A stretch of 64,000 bases of DNA, taken from Hermodice carunculata. Its lineage: Eukaryota; Annelida; Polychaeta; Eunicida; Amphinomidae. The stretch is taken from the NCBI GenBank assembly GCA_964020975.1, contig OZ026625.1, positions 6,081,413-6,145,412 on the forward strand, given 5' to 3'. Of the stretch, positions 12,701 to 24,640 are shown in pieces. The notes beneath the pieces are model-generated. The model did not search any database and had not been told where the DNA came from. It worked only from the letters and a program-made list of their open reading frames with translations. Within the stretch, counting starts at the first letter, position 1, and each line of letters opens with the position of its first letter. Both the position numbers and the translations under genes were made by a program.

Positions 12701-15700
12701 ACAGCATATTTCCTTAAGTATTCCACAGAACTTTTCCATTTCATTAATGAAGCCTTGCAACTTTTCTTCCAGATGGCCCTACATTGGTATATCCATGGTT
12801 GCGTCATTAATGGTGGGCTCAGCTATGTGGTGTGCTATCGTCACATACCAAAACGGCTTCAGCCCTGGGATGTTAACAATATCAACAACAATGGTGCAGT
12901 AAGTTCTTCGCCTTTTTACCCAATACAGCTCTTATACATTTCAACATGACCGTATATGTAATGTTGAGAACCGTCTGCTGAGCAGTAAGTAAAATGTGTC
13001 TGCATTGTACATGTCCATTTCTATTCAATAGCTTTTTAAAATGATACGAAAGCTTAATATGTACTTGCCCTGGCTGAATTTAAAATACCCAGGTGAACAA
13101 GGATAAAGAACACACATGAAATTGGATGTGGTCATTTAAGGATGTCAGTGTTAGAGTTAGAAAAGTATTGATAGTCTGAAATATTGTTTTATCCATGCCT
13201 ACTCTACATAGGTTACATCCACTTATGATTTTTCTGTCTTTCAATACTGATAAAACCTAGGCATAAGTGCACATCGTTCCCAAATCACATACCCCCAATT
13301 AAAGCTCTTTACTTATTATATGCATGAATTATGTGCGACATAAAGAATGTTTTTAACATTGATATTTTTTTTCAGGAACGAATATATTGACTACTTCTAT
13401 ATGTCACCCTTTGCACGGTGTGGTCCGTATTTAGTTGGTATAATTCTGGGGTTCTTACTTTTCAAGACAAGATGTAAAATAAAATTGCACTGGGTAAGTA
13501 CAAAATACTCTACCAAAGGAGGTCAATAGGAACCCCATTATGCGAGTTTTAGCAAAGGCGTCTCATAGGGCACGTTTATGTGTAGTTTATTCGTGTATCA
13601 GGTATCCTTGATAACTTTTTGATGGATTATGGATATTTCATTAGTTTAATTTGTTTTTGGCAAATCAGTGTCTACTTGGTGAAGAGTATGTACCTCCTAA
13701 TTCCACTCTTTTTGGGAGGGAATCCACAACAAATATTGACTAAAATACAGTTACTCTTAGCCGTAAGCGTTTGTTTGTTAACCTGATCAACTCTCTTCAA
13801 TTAACTATAAAGTTATTATCACACGTTCAGGAAAATGAACGCGCCCCCAGATAATTTCGAATTTGAGCATGCAAAATGGTGCATTCGGGTGACTTTTGAG
13901 TGGAAAACTGCCTTGACATGGTTGACGAAATCACATTATTGTACTGATTTGGCTATTTTCTCTCAGATTATGGACAAGTTTTGTATTTATATATGTAACG
14001 CTTTAGAAATTTTTTTTGCACATATATTCATTATATTTATAATTTGGGAAAAATCAACAGGTAAGATATCCTGCAATTAGTAAGTTGTGCATTTTTCTCT
14101 ACAAAAGCAACGGGGAAAATACATAAAAAATGACTAGGCTTAAATGTACTGAACTTTTATCACTGAATGCTGATTAATTGATTGATAATATTTTATTCAT
14201 GCACATGAAGAGAGTGTACAACATTGATATACTAAAATACAAAAAATCTATAAAATACATGTATATTAGGACACATCTGCCAGCATGGTGCAATGTAATT
14301 GCTGAAACACACCAAACTATGATGCATGAAACGGGAGCCCCAAAAGTCTAGGGAATCTTGCCTTGGCTTATTTTCATGGTGGACCACAGTATGAAAATAG
14401 CAAGTGTGAAGTCAGAAAAATATTAAGGTGCTTTGCACAGGTTTGTAGCTAAAATGCATTAATCATTTATGAATTAAAAGATAGCTCTACATTTACAGTA
14501 AATTAATATATCAATAAATAAATAAATATAAGCACCAAAGGTATCATTTTTATAACACTAAGATACTGACTAAACCTGTCCCTCTCCAGTACTCCCATCT
14601 CATGCATTAAGAATGATTTCACCTTATTTTTGAAACTGTTTTTACCTTCACTCTCTTTGATATACCCAGGCAGGTTCTGCATGGTATAATCATAGCACAG
14701 TAGTACCTGCAATTCCGGACCAGAGTCCCCAGGGTTTGGCGACTACCTAGTCAAAACGACCAATTTTCATCTCCCCTCATAGCATTTCTACCTCTTGCCT
14801 GAAGACGTGTGCGCAGGATCGGAATCTGGGCCAAATGAAAATATTCCCATAATGCGCTGCGCCACTGCGGAATTCCAATGTGGCGCGGCCATATCGGATC
14901 ATACTTGGCGCCTAAGATCAAAATGATTACCAGTTGTTTTCTATAATTAATTTCTTGTTTCAATTCAAACTTTGAAGTAACAGTGCTCAAGTTCCACTTT
15001 GTGCAAGAGCCGTCAATTGCCATTTTGTTAACTTGTCATTACGAATGGGTTAGAGATCGGTTATAACCTGGATCACCGGCAGGCTGCACGGGCCTGAGGC
15101 CTGGGCCCTGGGGCCGTTTAGTAATCAGGACCGTATTGGAATTCCAATATGGTCCAAGACCACACCTGATTTTTCAAAATTACCCTGCATGTGAACAAAA
15201 TCAGAAGTTTGTCAAATTTATATTGTACTATTCAAGACTGAATTGGAATTCCAATATGGCACAGCGCCATGTAAGAATTCCAATACTGAAACAGAATGAG
15301 GGGGGATTCCGATAATCCACGTGCCGTTTCGAAAACAGCGCAGATTCCAATACGGTGTGGAACATCTGCACCAACTTTGTCTGCTTTTAAGGGAAAATTA
15401 AGACGACTGAGATCCCTACCCTGTGGGTTGGAGGGATAATCTCAATCAATCAAAACTAATCAACCAATCAGTCCTTGGCACGGGTGCTTTTGCAATGTTA
15501 AATGACCTAACACCAACGACCACAGTGCTGTCCAACCAGAAATCTCTGTAGCAAAATTTAGATGCCCTGGAGCATTTTCTCAACTTCTATACACGAGAAA
15601 TGCTTAATTTGGTTAAATTCTGTAGCAGTTTTCAAGGATTGTGAAGCATAATTTTGCTTCACTACAATACTCCAAATCTGTAGGACAGCCCTTCACCACC

Positions 15701-18700
15701 TGCAACATGTGACCAACGACCAGCAAAATCATCCCACAGATGACCACCCGTTAAAAAGCGGTCGTTCCAATCAACCATAATCAAGTTGTAAGTTAATAGA
15801 AAAAGCTGGTCAACCTGTGCCGTTATTTTAGATTACAGTCAACTAAAACACTACATTCGATTTCAACTTGTCTGGGTGTTAACCTGGGCCGGGGAAAAAG
15901 CATAACCACAGTGGTACAGTGATCGGTATCTAATATTTCGCCAGGTTCCAGGTGTACGTTCTTTGAGTTACCTGTGGAAACGGATGTCAACTTATTATGA
16001 AAAGATGGCTTACTATCTTAACTTTAATCTGCCCGCTCTGTAGCTGTGTTGTGTCTAAAGCAATTATCATTGTTAGTTATAAATCCAAATGCAACATGAT
16101 ACTATGGCATGCATGCAAGCACGGTGAGCGCCATTTTTAAAAAAAAGGCGCAATGCATTGGGGGGAAAAGAAAAATTGATTTGGATAGCCCCCCTCCACG
16201 GTTAATCGCAGCCACGTGCTTTCAGCACTGTTTGAAATGTGCAATGATGAAAGATTTTATCGAGATAGTGGCCATTGTGTGCCGTTATTTTGCAGTAAAG
16301 TCAACTAAAACACAGCGTTTTATTTCAACTCGTCTGGACGGTTAACTTGGGCCGGAGAAACTGCAAAGCAACACAAAGTTCAAGAAGGCATGTATTTCGA
16401 AAAGTTTCAGGTGTCTGTTCTCCGAGTTAGCAGGGCAAATGGTCGTTAGAGTACCTTTAAAACATGGATCACTATCTGAATTTTAATTTGCCCGCTCGGT
16501 TGTGTCTGAACCAGTTTATCTTCGTCAGTTACAAATCCAAATGCGACACGACACCCTGGCGCCACGTGGTGAGCACTATTTTGAACAGTGCACAATTAAT
16601 ACATTGATCGCGGGACAGTCGCACAAAAATACATTTGATATGCGGTTACAGCATATATCTTATCATTATTGAAGCCAAAAAATGAATACTTTTGGTTCAT
16701 ATATTATAACCCTCTTCCATCCCCTACACCCAAGATGGCCACACTGCTAATTTACAAACAGTTGGGAGTTCACTATTTTTTAAAATGGCAGCCAAGCTGA
16801 TTGGATATTTTGCAGAGGTAGTATCCAAAATATATGTGTGATTAGTGTTGAGGGAAGGTTAATTTCTCGAATGAATGTAATGTACAACATACAATGGGGC
16901 TTTTCTAAAGCGGGCACTACCTGAAAATGTAAATACAACGACAAACAGTTACCAGTTGTAAACCCCAGAGTAGGGATTTTATATCAGACACTAAAGTCGC
17001 CCTCAGGCTAATAATTAAGTGACAGCAATAGGCTAGGTGGCAAGCCCTCAACTGCGTCAAAGAGGGAGCTTAGTGGAGAAGGTTGCCCCGACACTGGATA
17101 CAGGTCCGAAAATACCGGCGGGTTTTTATATAAGTGGTAAACAGTTAACAATATTACAATATTGTACAACATTACAATATTGTACAACATTACAATATTA
17201 CAATATTGTAACATTTGTTATAATATTAATTACCATATTTCACTCCAATTATTATATGATGTTTGTAGGCATGGCGAACCTTGGGCTGGACTCTTTCCAC
17301 TGCTGCGGGTATATTTGTATTTTGGAGTACTCGCTACATTTCTGCAGGAGGGGATCCAAACACTGCATTTAGTGTTGTGTACAATACAATTGCCAGGCCC
17401 CTATTCGGAGCTTGTGTAGCGTGGGTACTATTCTCCTGCATCACTGGAAATGCGCGTAAGTACGCTATTCTGATAGCGAATTTGTGTACAGAACCTCCTT
17501 GTTAAATTTGTTCTGCTTAAACATAGACAGTATGTACAACAATTGGACCAAGATCAAGTTGCAGCAAAATTTAAAAGTTTTTATAAAATTTCAAATTTTG
17601 ATGCAGGCATTTTATGATGAAGACCACTAATCCTGTCACGTTGATTTGCATGAGTGAGCATGTTTATAAAATTTAGGAGCAGGGTACCGATTATTTCGGG
17701 AAGAAAAAGTGAAAAAAGTGGAGTTTTAACCAGCGTTTTCGATTTTTTTAAAATTTTGACCAACATAGTTGTCAAAAGGGCGAAACAAGAACTCAACAGT
17801 CGCTTTTCTTACTTATCCCTGGTCAGCCAAGGTCATATAAAGGCTACCTTATAAGGAATAAATATGTGTAATTTCCATGTATCCCTATATGACATAATTA
17901 TGCAAAGTATTATTGAATAAGCCTATGTGGAACCAGTTGAACATGCGCGACGTCCAGTTTTTGACCTTTTAACTCCAGTGTGATACGCTGGGAAATGACT
18001 CTTTTGTCTCTTCAAACAATTATTTTGTATGTATGAGCCATGAATACCTCTTATGATCTCGAAATCTTTAGTTGAGGTTTGAAAAGATACACATTTTCTA
18101 TTGCTTTATATTACAGCTTATATAATGAAATCATATAAAAACCTTGTGCATGTCTTAAAGTATTAATTTGGCTTTATCCTAAGTGTGGCTAATTTTGGGA
18201 AGTTGTTTTATTTAGAACGCAAACAAATATGCTTGATATTTTATTTATCATAAGTGTGCCTGTAAGTTTAGATTATATTTCTAGATAAAAAGCTACTTTG
18301 GCTGTACATTATACACACAAGTATGTGTTACTTTCATGAATACAACACTCGTGTTACATTCAGCTTTTGTTTTAATACTGTAAAAACATATCATTACTTT
18401 CACTCGCCAAATTATTCTTAAATTTTAAAAATCAAAGTGCTTGGGATAATATGTATAAAGTTATCATACTTTTCAAATAAATGAATTTCGTACCTTTGTA
18501 CCTATCATAATATTTTTCATCAAATTCTCTCGGAGTTTGGGTTTTAATAACACGCGTTTTCCAATGCTCAAAAGTGTCCACCAACCTGCGATGTCCTCTT
18601 CAGTTACGTGCATTTGAGATTGTGCAATGATTTGGCTGCCTCTGTAAAACTAGGAACTTGTTTATGGGAGTTAGCACAAGTTCAGTGATATCGAACAGAG

Positions 18701-20447
18701 ACACTTTTCAAGACACATGTAGACAGTTTTTGTCTATGGATGTTTAACATAATTTGCTATGATATATAAAATCTCTGCACATTTATGTTACAGCAATTGT
18801 AAACTGGATTTTAACTTGGCGTGAGTTTCAACGTGTTTCTAGAGTGAGCTTTGTCGCCTATTTAGTGCATCCAATTATGTATATCGTGTTCTCTGATACC
18901 TACATCAGACACGTCTCATGGACTTTTGACAGCTTGGTATGACAGTTGCTTCCTTTACTAATATTTTGTTTTATTGTATCGGTTACCGTCCACCTTCGCT
19001 GACACTTGCATAATTTACCTTTTCAAAGATTAAATAACACCCTCAATGACTTCAGAAGATATGCTAAACAGCAAAAGAGCAGCCGGTTGAGAATATTGCT
19101 TTTAAAGAAGATACACCTTTTAAAATGTAAATTTACAACACCATTGTAACGATTTTCTTCAAAATTTAAACTAATATTCCTTGCTAAAAAAAAAACATGT
19201 ATAGATTGGTTGTTGGCCAAGCTCAATGCAGCTATATTTATTGTTTCCTTCTGGCACATTGCACATGTGTTGCCCGTGTTACCAAAAGCTCACATAAGTA
19301 ATTTTGAAAGATGTTGTAGTCACATTTCACCAACCCTGATATCTCCAGAAACCATGAGGATTCAAGGTTCAAATAAGGCCCATCCGACGCATTTTGGTGT
19401 TGTAATTTTCATAAAACTTAGCCTTGACTTATGTTTAATATAGAACGGGCAACGGTAAAATGAGCTATACATGGTATCCAAGATTCAGTACATCTTATTT
19501 GGCAGAAAAATACAATTCAAATTGTACATAATAAATTCGCAACAAAAAGTAAGACCGTTTTTAATATTTATGTACAGAAAAAAATCAGTTCAGGTCACAG
19601 TGATGTGTCAGGATGACCCCAATTGAGGATATATTCATCCGCTATCATTATCAATCGATCTGATGGCAAGGCAGAAAATTACATGGTCTTTTAAAAATAC
19701 TAATAATTTTTCAAATCTTAGTTCAAATTTTGCAAACACCTATACATTTATCATATTCTAAAGCATGTCGTGTAGGATATCAAGTGACTAACAAACTTTG
19801 CTCTGAAATTGTTTTAAAACTGTTACAAGCACTTGATAAAAATGAGAAAAGCTCCTTCCCAAGCGAAGTTGGTAACTTTTAATGGTCTACAGTTTTCAAT
19901 ATCAAATTTATGTTATTACGTTATCAAGAATCTAAAGTAATAAGAAACTCACGAAACGTTTCTGCCGAAATTAGAAAATACCTTGACATCTGGGCACTTT
20001 TGCCCATCTGGCTGCATTATATGTGCTCTGCCTGTTACTGCATCACCCTGACTATTAATTACATGCACAGGCGTTCAATTTAATTTTCACTATTTCTGCA
20101 GCGGTTAACTTTAATCGAGTCCGACGTAATAGCAGCGCTTCATCTCTTGAGGAACACAAATTTAATTGTTCCAGACCTAACTTCAGTAAACCAAAGTTAC
20201 TTTTCGGCTTTTTTTCATAATATATTAATACTGTATCATGCCATATACCCTGAGTGGATATCACGATGTGTACCAATTGCAGTTTGATGTAATTTTTATG
20301 TAATTTGTTTTCTATTTTGTCTGTATTTTGTTTCAGGCGCTCCACATGTTTTCCTACATCATTTTCCCCGTTGTCGTGTCCTTCTTTATCAGTCTGTTGA
20401 TCGAAGCACCAGCCTTATCACTGCAGAAAATGATATTTGGGAAGTAA
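3659..20447 (+). CDS. Acyltransferase-3 / NRF-6-like membrane protein gene (5'-partial, nine exons)
   Basis: This gene encodes the C-terminal 370 residues of a multi-pass membrane acyltransferase of the NRF-6 family, expected to move acyl groups in a cell membrane. The exact substrate is not known. Exons are 3659-3752, 7359-7451, 7779-7941, 11217-11296, 12773-12898, 13376-13493, 17269-17455, 18794-18936 and 20337-20447, all with GT-AG borders. The frame is kept through all junctions: 1,115 nt, two of them completing a codon from an upstream exon. Family marks are SVDAFF (residues 23-28), NWPAFYLKRYWR at the end of exon 2, LLYINNL in exon 3, WYLDNDMQFF (122-131), CGPYLVG in exon 6 and AYLVHP (308-313). 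The other segments are long hydrophobic helices. The start, signal peptide and any NRF N-terminal domain are not in view. Family assignment is firm; the orthologue is not. Confidence 0.9.
5828..5895. repeat. (CT)n microsatellite
   Basis: A nearly pure CT run of 68 bp in the intron between exons a and b. On the minus strand it gives an Arg-Glu repeat ORF that is an artefact. Confidence 0.97.
6000..6657. repeat. Old tandem duplication, two units of about 349 bp
   Basis: 6000-6308 and 6345-6657 are clearly related, sharing TGATATTCA, TTTTATCT.TTGAGCAG, TTTTTCGTTACGA, CAAGGGCAAGCTAC-like and GTAAACAATGCAGGT blocks in the same order, with substitutions and small gaps. The shared GCAGGT is 349 bp apart. 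Both copies lie inside the same intron. Confidence 0.85.
7359..7451 (+). CDS. Acyltransferase exon b
   Basis: The acceptor is TTCAAG before 7359 and the donor is GTATGT at 7452. It encodes TLVTYKTLKVFQDKG and then NWPAFYLKRYW, matching the family's conserved loop and 'FY..RY.R' segment. It ends with AG of an Arg codon completed in the next exon. Confidence 0.88.
7661..7769. repeat. (CT)n/(CTGT)n microsatellite abutting a splice acceptor
   Basis: A 109-bp pyrimidine run with CTGT interruptions that ends nine bases before the acceptor AG of exon c at 7778. It forms the polypyrimidine tract of that acceptor. Confidence 0.95.
7779..7941 (+). CDS. Acyltransferase exon c
   Basis: The acceptor TTTTAG follows a long CT microsatellite and the donor is GTAAGT at 7942. 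It encodes a helix (TIPYALTMMFHASGL), a polar loop with Cys and paired Trp, and LLYINNL, a conserved NRF-6-like segment. Confidence 0.9.
9287..10758. mobile_element. Fold-back / MITE-like DNA transposon, copy A
   Basis: The ends are perfect 25-bp inverted repeats at 9287-9311 and 10734-10758, beginning TAAGCTTACCTGTCATTG. No transposase ORF is seen, so the copy is non-autonomous. The interior matches a second copy at 35989-37110 over most of its length. The right arm of this copy, reversed, also matches the left arm of the second copy over about 250 bp, so the family seems to have long inverted arms, with the left arm shortened here. It lies in the acyltransferase intron between exons c and d. 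An A-rich expansion at 9547-9814 sits inside it. The superfamily is unknown. Confidence 0.75.
9547..9814. repeat. A-rich (A4-8C)n low-complexity tract ending in poly-C
   Basis: About 268 bp of almost only A with scattered C and a few G, ending in a ten-base C run. Long ORFs in several frames (poly-Lys/Gln and poly-Phe) are artefacts. It replaces a short segment of the fold-back element when compared with copy B. Confidence 0.95.
11217..11296 (+). CDS. Acyltransferase exon d
   Basis: The acceptor is TGACAG and the donor is GTACCT. It encodes CMEWAWYLDNDMQFF followed by a hydrophobic segment ending in PLYR. The 'W.WYL..DMQF' motif is the strongest single family mark in the gene. Confidence 0.9.
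12773..12898 (+). CDS. Acyltransferase exon e
   Basis: The acceptor is CTTCCAG and the donor is GTAAGT at 12899. The in-frame reading begins WPYIGISMVASLMVGS, a membrane helix. The visible ATG at 12755 belongs to another frame and is not used. Confidence 0.85.
13376..13493 (+). CDS. Acyltransferase exon f
   Basis: The acceptor is TTTTTTTTCAG and the donor is GTAAGT at 13494. It encodes NEYIDYFYMSPFARCGPYLV and then a helix. The 'PF.R.GPYL.G' pattern is typical of this family. Confidence 0.9.
14170..14715 (-). mobile_element. LINE 3'-end fragment
   Basis: The minus-strand ORF at 14503-14712 contains NLPGYIKESEGKNSFKNKVK. This has the form of the extreme C-terminus of LINE reverse-transcriptase proteins ('W..LP..I..S.S...FK.KLK'). 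A short AT-rich 3' part follows to about 14170. No reverse-transcriptase core is present, so the fragment is strongly 5'-truncated. It lies in the intron between exons f and g. The call rests on this short tail only. Confidence 0.45.
14860..15360. repeat. Cluster of GGAATTCCAATATGG-like motifs
   Basis: Related motifs occur near 14870, 15137, 15242, 15273, 15306 and 15348, several containing the palindrome TTGGAATTCCAA. Spacing is uneven, so this is not a simple tandem array. Confidence 0.6.
15817..16615. repeat. Old tandem duplication, two units of about 455 bp
   Basis: 15817-16165 and 16279-16615 share GTGCCGTTATTTT, GTCAACTAAAACAC, TTAAC.TGGGCCGG, TGCCCGCTC.GT and AAATCCAAATGC in order. 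The offset drifts from 462 to 451 bp. No protein is encoded. Confidence 0.82.
17147..17212. repeat. Short TACAATATTG minisatellite
   Basis: About three and a half copies of an 18-bp unit containing ACAATATTGTACAACATT, some 55 bp before the acceptor of exon g. Overlapping ORFs of Asn-Ile-Val repeats come from this tract. Confidence 0.8.
17269..17455 (+). CDS. Acyltransferase exon g
   Basis: The acceptor is TTTGTAG and the donor is GTAAGT at 17456. It encodes two hydrophobic helices separated by a short loop, with YNTIARPLFGACVAW in the second. 'RPLWG..VAW'-like segments are common in the family. Confidence 0.88.
18794..18936 (+). CDS. Acyltransferase exon h
   Basis: The acceptor is TTACAG and the donor is GTATGA. 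It encodes VNWILTWREFQRVSRVSF and then AYLVHPI, matching the conserved C-terminal part of NRF-6-like acyltransferases. Confidence 0.9.
20337..20447 (+). CDS. Acyltransferase terminal exon
   Basis: The acceptor is TTTCAG. It encodes a last membrane helix and the typical end 'SLLIEAPALSLQK', then stops with TAA at 20445-20447. The 'E.P...L.K' ending matches the family, so the C-terminus looks intact. Confidence 0.9.
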   Translation, partial: ALHMFSYIIFPVVVSFFISLLIEAPALSLQKMIFGK

Positions 20448-20704
20448 AGCTGACCAGAAGCCAATACATGTATTTGACAAAATAACGAACATTTAATAGG
20501 TCAATAAACAACATCAACAATGTTCTTTTGTCAAAATCAAGTTCAAATCAGGTCAATCTGATGTCATCACATGGACACGTCATACATTCTACATGTTGTT
20601 TGTACAATATCAAATGAGAATTTGATATCATTTTAGCGCAATGTTAGGAATTAGGTTGGTGCCAGTTTCTTTCATAAAAAGTGTAATATTCTCGCATTCT
20701 TTTG

Positions 20705-20710
20705 AATAAA
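20705..20710 (+). promoter_or_regulatory. Polyadenylation signal of the acyltransferase gene
   Basis: An AATAAA hexamer lies 258 bp past the stop codon, with a GT-rich stretch about 20 bp further on. It is the first canonical signal in a suitable place. The implied 3' UTR is about 280 bp. Confidence 0.6.
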
Positions 20711-20719
20711 ATATATTTA

Positions 20720-22620
20720 AATCAAACATGTGTGTGACTGTTGAGCATAAAATTCCCTACTTAAAAAATCTGCTATTGTAACATATCAACCATATTCTCT
20801 TGTGCCGGTCATCCACATCATATTTGTTTATGCACTGTCGACACACGTATGGAATTCAGACTTTGCAGCTCTTGTGAAGTATCATAGTGGCGCCATCTGA
20901 CATTCTGATGTACGACTGAATTAATAGTTTATAAAGCTTTTTTGCCTTCTTTTATGAGTTGATGTATTTCTAGGCAAATCCAGATTATGCTGTCGATTGG
21001 GTGTCAATAGTTACGACACAGGTGGAGTAGCGTTTAATGAATACTTAAAACTCTCTTTTATACTTTAAATGATTTTGTTTGTCTTTTATTATCACACTGC
21101 AACGTGACACCGTTTAGCTATGTTCACAACTTTTTTTTTAATAGAGCTTATCATATTTAATCCAAAGTTTTCACACCAGAGATGTTGTTGTGGTGGTAAT
21201 ATTTTCGACAAAGGTATTATTTTTAGCTATTCAGTAAACTTATGAATCAGAAGAATTCCCAAGTGTGAAAAGGGTGATTCTCGCATGTACATGACAGGAG
21301 ATAAAACTAAGACAGCCGTGAATGGAGAGTAATATATGACTTAATAAGCTCACATTTTTGCTGAGGTTATTATTTTCATCTGAAAAAAAAGGGAAAAATT
21401 CTTCTTTGATACTTTTTTTTCAAATTACTAAAGCAATGAAATACTTATCTGTTGTCAATTTGTATATTTAATGTTCATTCGCTTGTACAGTACCATTTAA
21501 AACCAGTCTTGTATTTGTTCTGTATGTTTGTCCAAAAATTGATTACAGGGCAAAATTGAAAATTCAGGTAATCTGACAAATCTTTCGATTGATTTAATAT
21601 TTGTTTTCAAATATGTAAGAATGAGTGTTCACATTAATATTATACTTACCAAAAATGCGATATAAATCTATGGTAAACTTTGACCAGTGTTGCTTCAATG
21701 TTGATTGAGCTTCCTTGGCTGCCATGGTAACAGCCGCAGTGAACTAAGGCGTGGGAATTACATCTAATCAGGACGACTATGGTCTGTTCCGTCAAGTTGA
21801 TACGCCTCATTGCAAAGCTCTCTCACAACGACAATTTTAAACTTGACCGTCAACAAAAGCACCACGGATAACTCACGTTTCAGTATTATCGACTAGGAGG
21901 GCATTATACAGTTCAGTGAACTTGTTTATGGCATTTTCGGGAGTGGAGTTTCGTTGAGTTGTTTTATTTCTCATAGTGGCAAGAAATATTCAATCTTGAA
22001 ATATTTCCGACTCTATTCTTACAAGTGTATTGACTTAGGGGAAACCGTCGGGTCCCGGGACCCGCAAATAAAGTAAGTCTAATACCCGGGTACCCGGGTA
22101 CCCGCGGCAAAAACCCTTACTGAAGTGAAACACAGAAACATATTTTAATTTGCTTTTATTTAGGTACAGTATAGGAATTCCACCATTCGACATGTTGCCT
22201 ATGCCTGAGAGAAAAAAAGAAAAAGAAAAACGACGGTCGGCAGTGATACAGGCGGAAATACAATGGATCTATAATTTATTTATTTATATCCAAAGTAATC
22301 GGGTATTAAAAATTGGATTCTGCACCCGATGTTTTGACATTTTGAGAGGTCCCCGGTTCCCGATTCAATGCACTAATTCTTACTAGAGGTGTAAATCTTC
22401 GCTGATATAATAAAAATATTCATTAGTATATGCATGTGGCTTGTTTTCCAATCCCATTTTATGTTTGTGAAATAAAATACGTTTAAATCAAAATATTCAA
22501 ATATTTCACATGACCAATATCACATGACCAATATCAGATGATGCACAGAGGTGTACAACTTCACGTAATGAAATGTTTTTATAAATTCTATTGCAAACAT
22601 CCCGAAATTGCCATGAAGTT
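20720..22620. other. Intergenic, no gene seen
   Basis: AT-rich sequence without a supported gene. Two points stand out: a run of alternating GGGTACCC/CCCGGG palindromes at about 22048-22107, and a short tandem of CACATGACCAATAT at 22508-22534. The ORF near 22150 shows no domain. Confidence 0.5.
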
Positions 22621-23654
22621 TCGACAAGGTTGACAAGTTTATTTGCAATCCACATTCAGTATAAACCTGTTTAAGCATGGATGCTAATAACAATAAAACA
22701 TAGATAATAAATACGCAGAGACGGGTAAATAAAATTACATATAGACATGGATAAAATACATTGCAGTAAGATCGTAAAACTTAATGGCACCGTCACAGGA
22801 GCCAGCATGGTATTGCTTGCCAGCCGGGTCCCCCAGAAAGAAGGAGGGGTCCCGACCGGAGAGCCATACCCGGGCGGCACAGGATGGTGAGCAGAAAACA
22901 CCGTAGTTGGAATTAAATTAAAATTATTGTCATCAATACAATGGAATTTAGTCAAATTGGTGCAATTTTGTTAAAAATGTATTCCGTGCATCCTCTCTTG
23001 AAGCTCTACAGAGAATGCAAATCCCGGACATGCTGAGGAATATTATTCAAAATTTTGGATCCTAAAGAGGACAGGGATCTCGGGGAGGACTGGTTCGAAA
23101 AAAGATAAAAATTTGAGGGGGCATGTGTGTTGTAGGTAGGGATGTCTGATACAGGAGTCAGTATGTCGTGGAGGTAAGGATGGACTTCATAATTTCCATT
23201 TCCAATGAAAAATAGAGAGGTTATAATGTAATTACTGGCTAACACTCATCCATTTAAAAGTCCTCAGCATGTCCACGTCCACGATGTGCGTCCTTGTGTG
23301 ACACTGGAGGATTATCCTCATGACCCTGTTTTGCGGTCTTTGTAGACGCGCAATGTCTATTTTCCTGAGGCTGCTACCCCAGCCTGTGCTAGAATAGTAT
23401 AGATTGGGGTTTTACCAAGGTATTATAGAGGGTAATCTGTGACTCAGTCGTTAAAAATTTAGCTGCTCTGCTGAGGACGCCAAGAGCTTTCTTGTTGACA
23501 ATCTCATCCACTTGGCTTTCAAATTTAAGCACTTGGTCCAAAGTCACTCCTAAATGTTTGCACTCATCTCTTTGGTTTACTTCAGTACCCTTCAGTGATA
23601 TGCCAATGTAGAGACTTCCATTTCTGGTTGTGACATTTCGTTGTTTCGATTCTT

Positions 23655-23825
23655 CAACTGTAGTGAAACCTGTCTATTGTGTGCACCTGTCAGACTGGCA
23701 AAGGCTTTCCACAGTTGGCAGGTGTAATTTTACCAAGAAAAATTGACCTTTCGGTCCTGGCATAACCGTCCACATCATACAGGTGTCCAGAAGGGCAGAT
23801 TTTACTGTACAGGGATTTCAGATGC
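23655..23825. mobile_element. Probable MITE inside the LINE
   Basis: The left edge reads CTGTAGTGAAACCTGTC. The right edge, reversed, reads CCTGTACAGTAAAATCTGC, giving imperfect inverted repeats of about 15 bp. The piece sits exactly where the LINE reading is interrupted. A similar end (TACAGTGAAACCTCTCC) occurs alone at 30937. Confidence 0.45.
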
Positions 23826-23939
23826 TGCCCCGCTCATGTATCACATTAGTTTGGGAGGTTTCTTGTGAAAAAAGGTATCATTTATACTTCAAATTTGAAG
23901 TCTGCAACTATTTGTAAAAATGCTGATGTACATTACACG

Positions 23940-24640
<701 letters not shown>

